From NCBI GenBank assembly GCA_016208685.1, contig JACQXM010000044.1:1-64000 (forward strand): 64,000 bases of DNA, written 5' to 3'. The DNA comes from Planctomycetota bacterium. GTDB lineage: Bacteria > Planctomycetota > Phycisphaerae > UBA1845. The notes beneath the pieces are model-generated. The model did not search any database. It was not told where the DNA came from and saw only the letters and a program-made list of their open reading frames with translations. This document shows, piece after piece, positions 63,549 to 64,000 of this stretch. Every line of letters begins with the position of its first letter. Within the stretch, counting starts at the first letter, position 1. The position numbers and the translations under genes are program-made.

Positions 63549-64000
63549 ATGCTCCTGCCGCTGATCGGAGGGCTCCTCGCCTCTGTCGTCATGTCAGTCA
63601 CTGAGGGCTTTGAAACCGGTCTGGTACGAAACGTACCTGGCAGACCCGGAAGGCTTCGTCGGGCGCGCCACGCGCTCGGACACGTTGGGCCTGTGTGCGT
63701 GGCCGTTCTTGCGATCGGTCCAGCCCGGGAGGCCATGCCTGCCGGCGGAGACATCGCCGGAGCCCGCGCCCCGCTTGCGATGGTGCGGGAGTTCACGTTG
63801 GCTCTGCCTGAGCCTACCCGCGCATACTTAGAGAGCGGCGCGATCGCGGACGCTTCGGACGCCTCGGAGGTGGACCCCTCGCTCATGGAATCAGCGCAGG
63901 AGTGTTCCGCGAAGTGGGTCGAGGCGATCATTCGGGCTGAGCATGTCCCGGACGACCTGCGGCGGCATATCGTCGGCGTGCGGAACGCCGTGAACGGGCG
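63549..64000 (+). CDS. Partial gene of unknown function, runs off the window
   Basis: An open frame from the ATG at 63549 continues past the right edge (at least 150 aa). It starts MLLPLIGGLLASVVMSVTEG and later has GARAPLAMVREFTLALPEPT then RAYLESGAIADASDASEV and SLMESAQECSAKWVEAII, which look like real protein. Between these, bases 63616-63681 repeat a module of the Hint protein but in a different frame (+1), so the frame may be rearranged or shifted here. Confidence 0.45.
   Translation, partial: MLLPLIGGLLASVVMSVTEGFETGLVRNVPGRPGRLRRARHALGHVGPVCVAVLAIGPAREAMPAGGDIAGARAPLAMVREFTLALPEPTRAYLESGAIADASDASEVDPSLMESAQECSAKWVEAIIRAEHVPDDLRRHIVGVRNAVNG
63616..63681 (+). repeat. 66-bp module, copy 2 (out of frame with the downstream gene)
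   Basis: Reads PVWYETYLADPEGFVGRATR in the frame beginning at 63610, matching copy 1 at 60554-60619 (17 of 20 residues identical by eye, 15 identical bases at the start). It is followed by no further similarity. Confidence 0.8.

Overview
The window looks like chromosomal DNA from a GC-rich Planctomycetota bacterium, most likely from the Phycisphaerae side. This rests on secreted proteins with dockerin-like EF-hand tails, IPTL-CTERM-like sorting segments, Cys-rich 'CRNDGHC...CDGxETC' repeats, FecR/TPR/beta-barrel envelope genes, DUF362 and double-gluconolactonase proteins, and small palindromic intergenic repeats. No rRNA, confident tRNA, transposase, prophage or CRISPR array was seen, so this reads as a normal but accessory-rich stretch of chromosome.

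Region 1 (0.2-8.0 kb, minus strand): one probable operon. A near-consensus sigma70 promoter (TTGACA-N17-TTGAAT) leads to a 58-aa lipoprotein (a gene easily missed), a 69-aa secreted peptide, a 781-aa TPR/helical protein with a C-terminal outer-membrane barrel, a FecR-like periplasmic protein, and a 1216-aa lipoprotein built from Ig-like domains and 49-aa Cys-rich repeats. This looks like a surface-display module. Region 2 (8.1-11.8 kb, minus): rdgB, a SPOR-like lipoprotein and a subtilisin-like protein in which every catalytic residue has been replaced. Region 3 (12.0-14.9 kb, plus): a TetR repressor with a strong promoter, a frameshifted DUF1761 membrane protein and a secreted double SRPBCC + DUF1579-like protein. 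Region 4 (15.0-18.0 kb, minus): a STAS protein translationally coupled to an ECF sigma factor, then a GAF-PAS-AAA+-HTH sigma54 activator transcribed away from region 5.

Region 5 (18.5-33.1 kb, plus): a long co-directional run. It begins with an MGH1/GH63-like glycosidase, a glucose-dehydrogenase-like SDR, an aquaglyceroporin with a Cys/His tail, a P-loop kinase, a GMC oxidoreductase, a double VOC protein and a second SDR; this looks like a glycoside uptake/oxidation pathway. It continues with a membrane redox module (two small membrane proteins, a ferric-reductase-like/Rieske fusion and a Cys-containing partner), DoxX, DinB and NRDE proteins, and a DedA-ATP-grasp fusion. Region 6 (33.2-38.7 kb, minus): an OlsF-like double acyltransferase, a protein with two SMP-30/gluconolactonase domains and a GlcG-cupin fusion.

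Region 7 (39.3-47.8 kb): a 1330-aa secreted protein that looks like two genes joined through an internal sorting signal, a DUF362/dockerin-like protein, a methyltransferase, an AraC-GyrI regulator and an MGMT-like protein. Region 8 (47.8-57.9 kb): three multi-membrane-span glycosyltransferase-type proteins interleaved with an AMMECR1-like/helical-barrel protein and a CBM9-like/esterase protein, probably a surface polysaccharide or glycoprotein locus. Region 9 (58.6-64.0 kb): a 1348-aa anchored protein with EF-hands, a (Gly-Asp)35 linker, a Hint autoprocessing domain and a C-terminal Cys-protease/transglutaminase-like segment, followed by a secreted protein and a partial gene that overlaps a second copy of a 66-bp module of the Hint protein.

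Functions are assigned from motifs and family knowledge read by eye; no database search was run.
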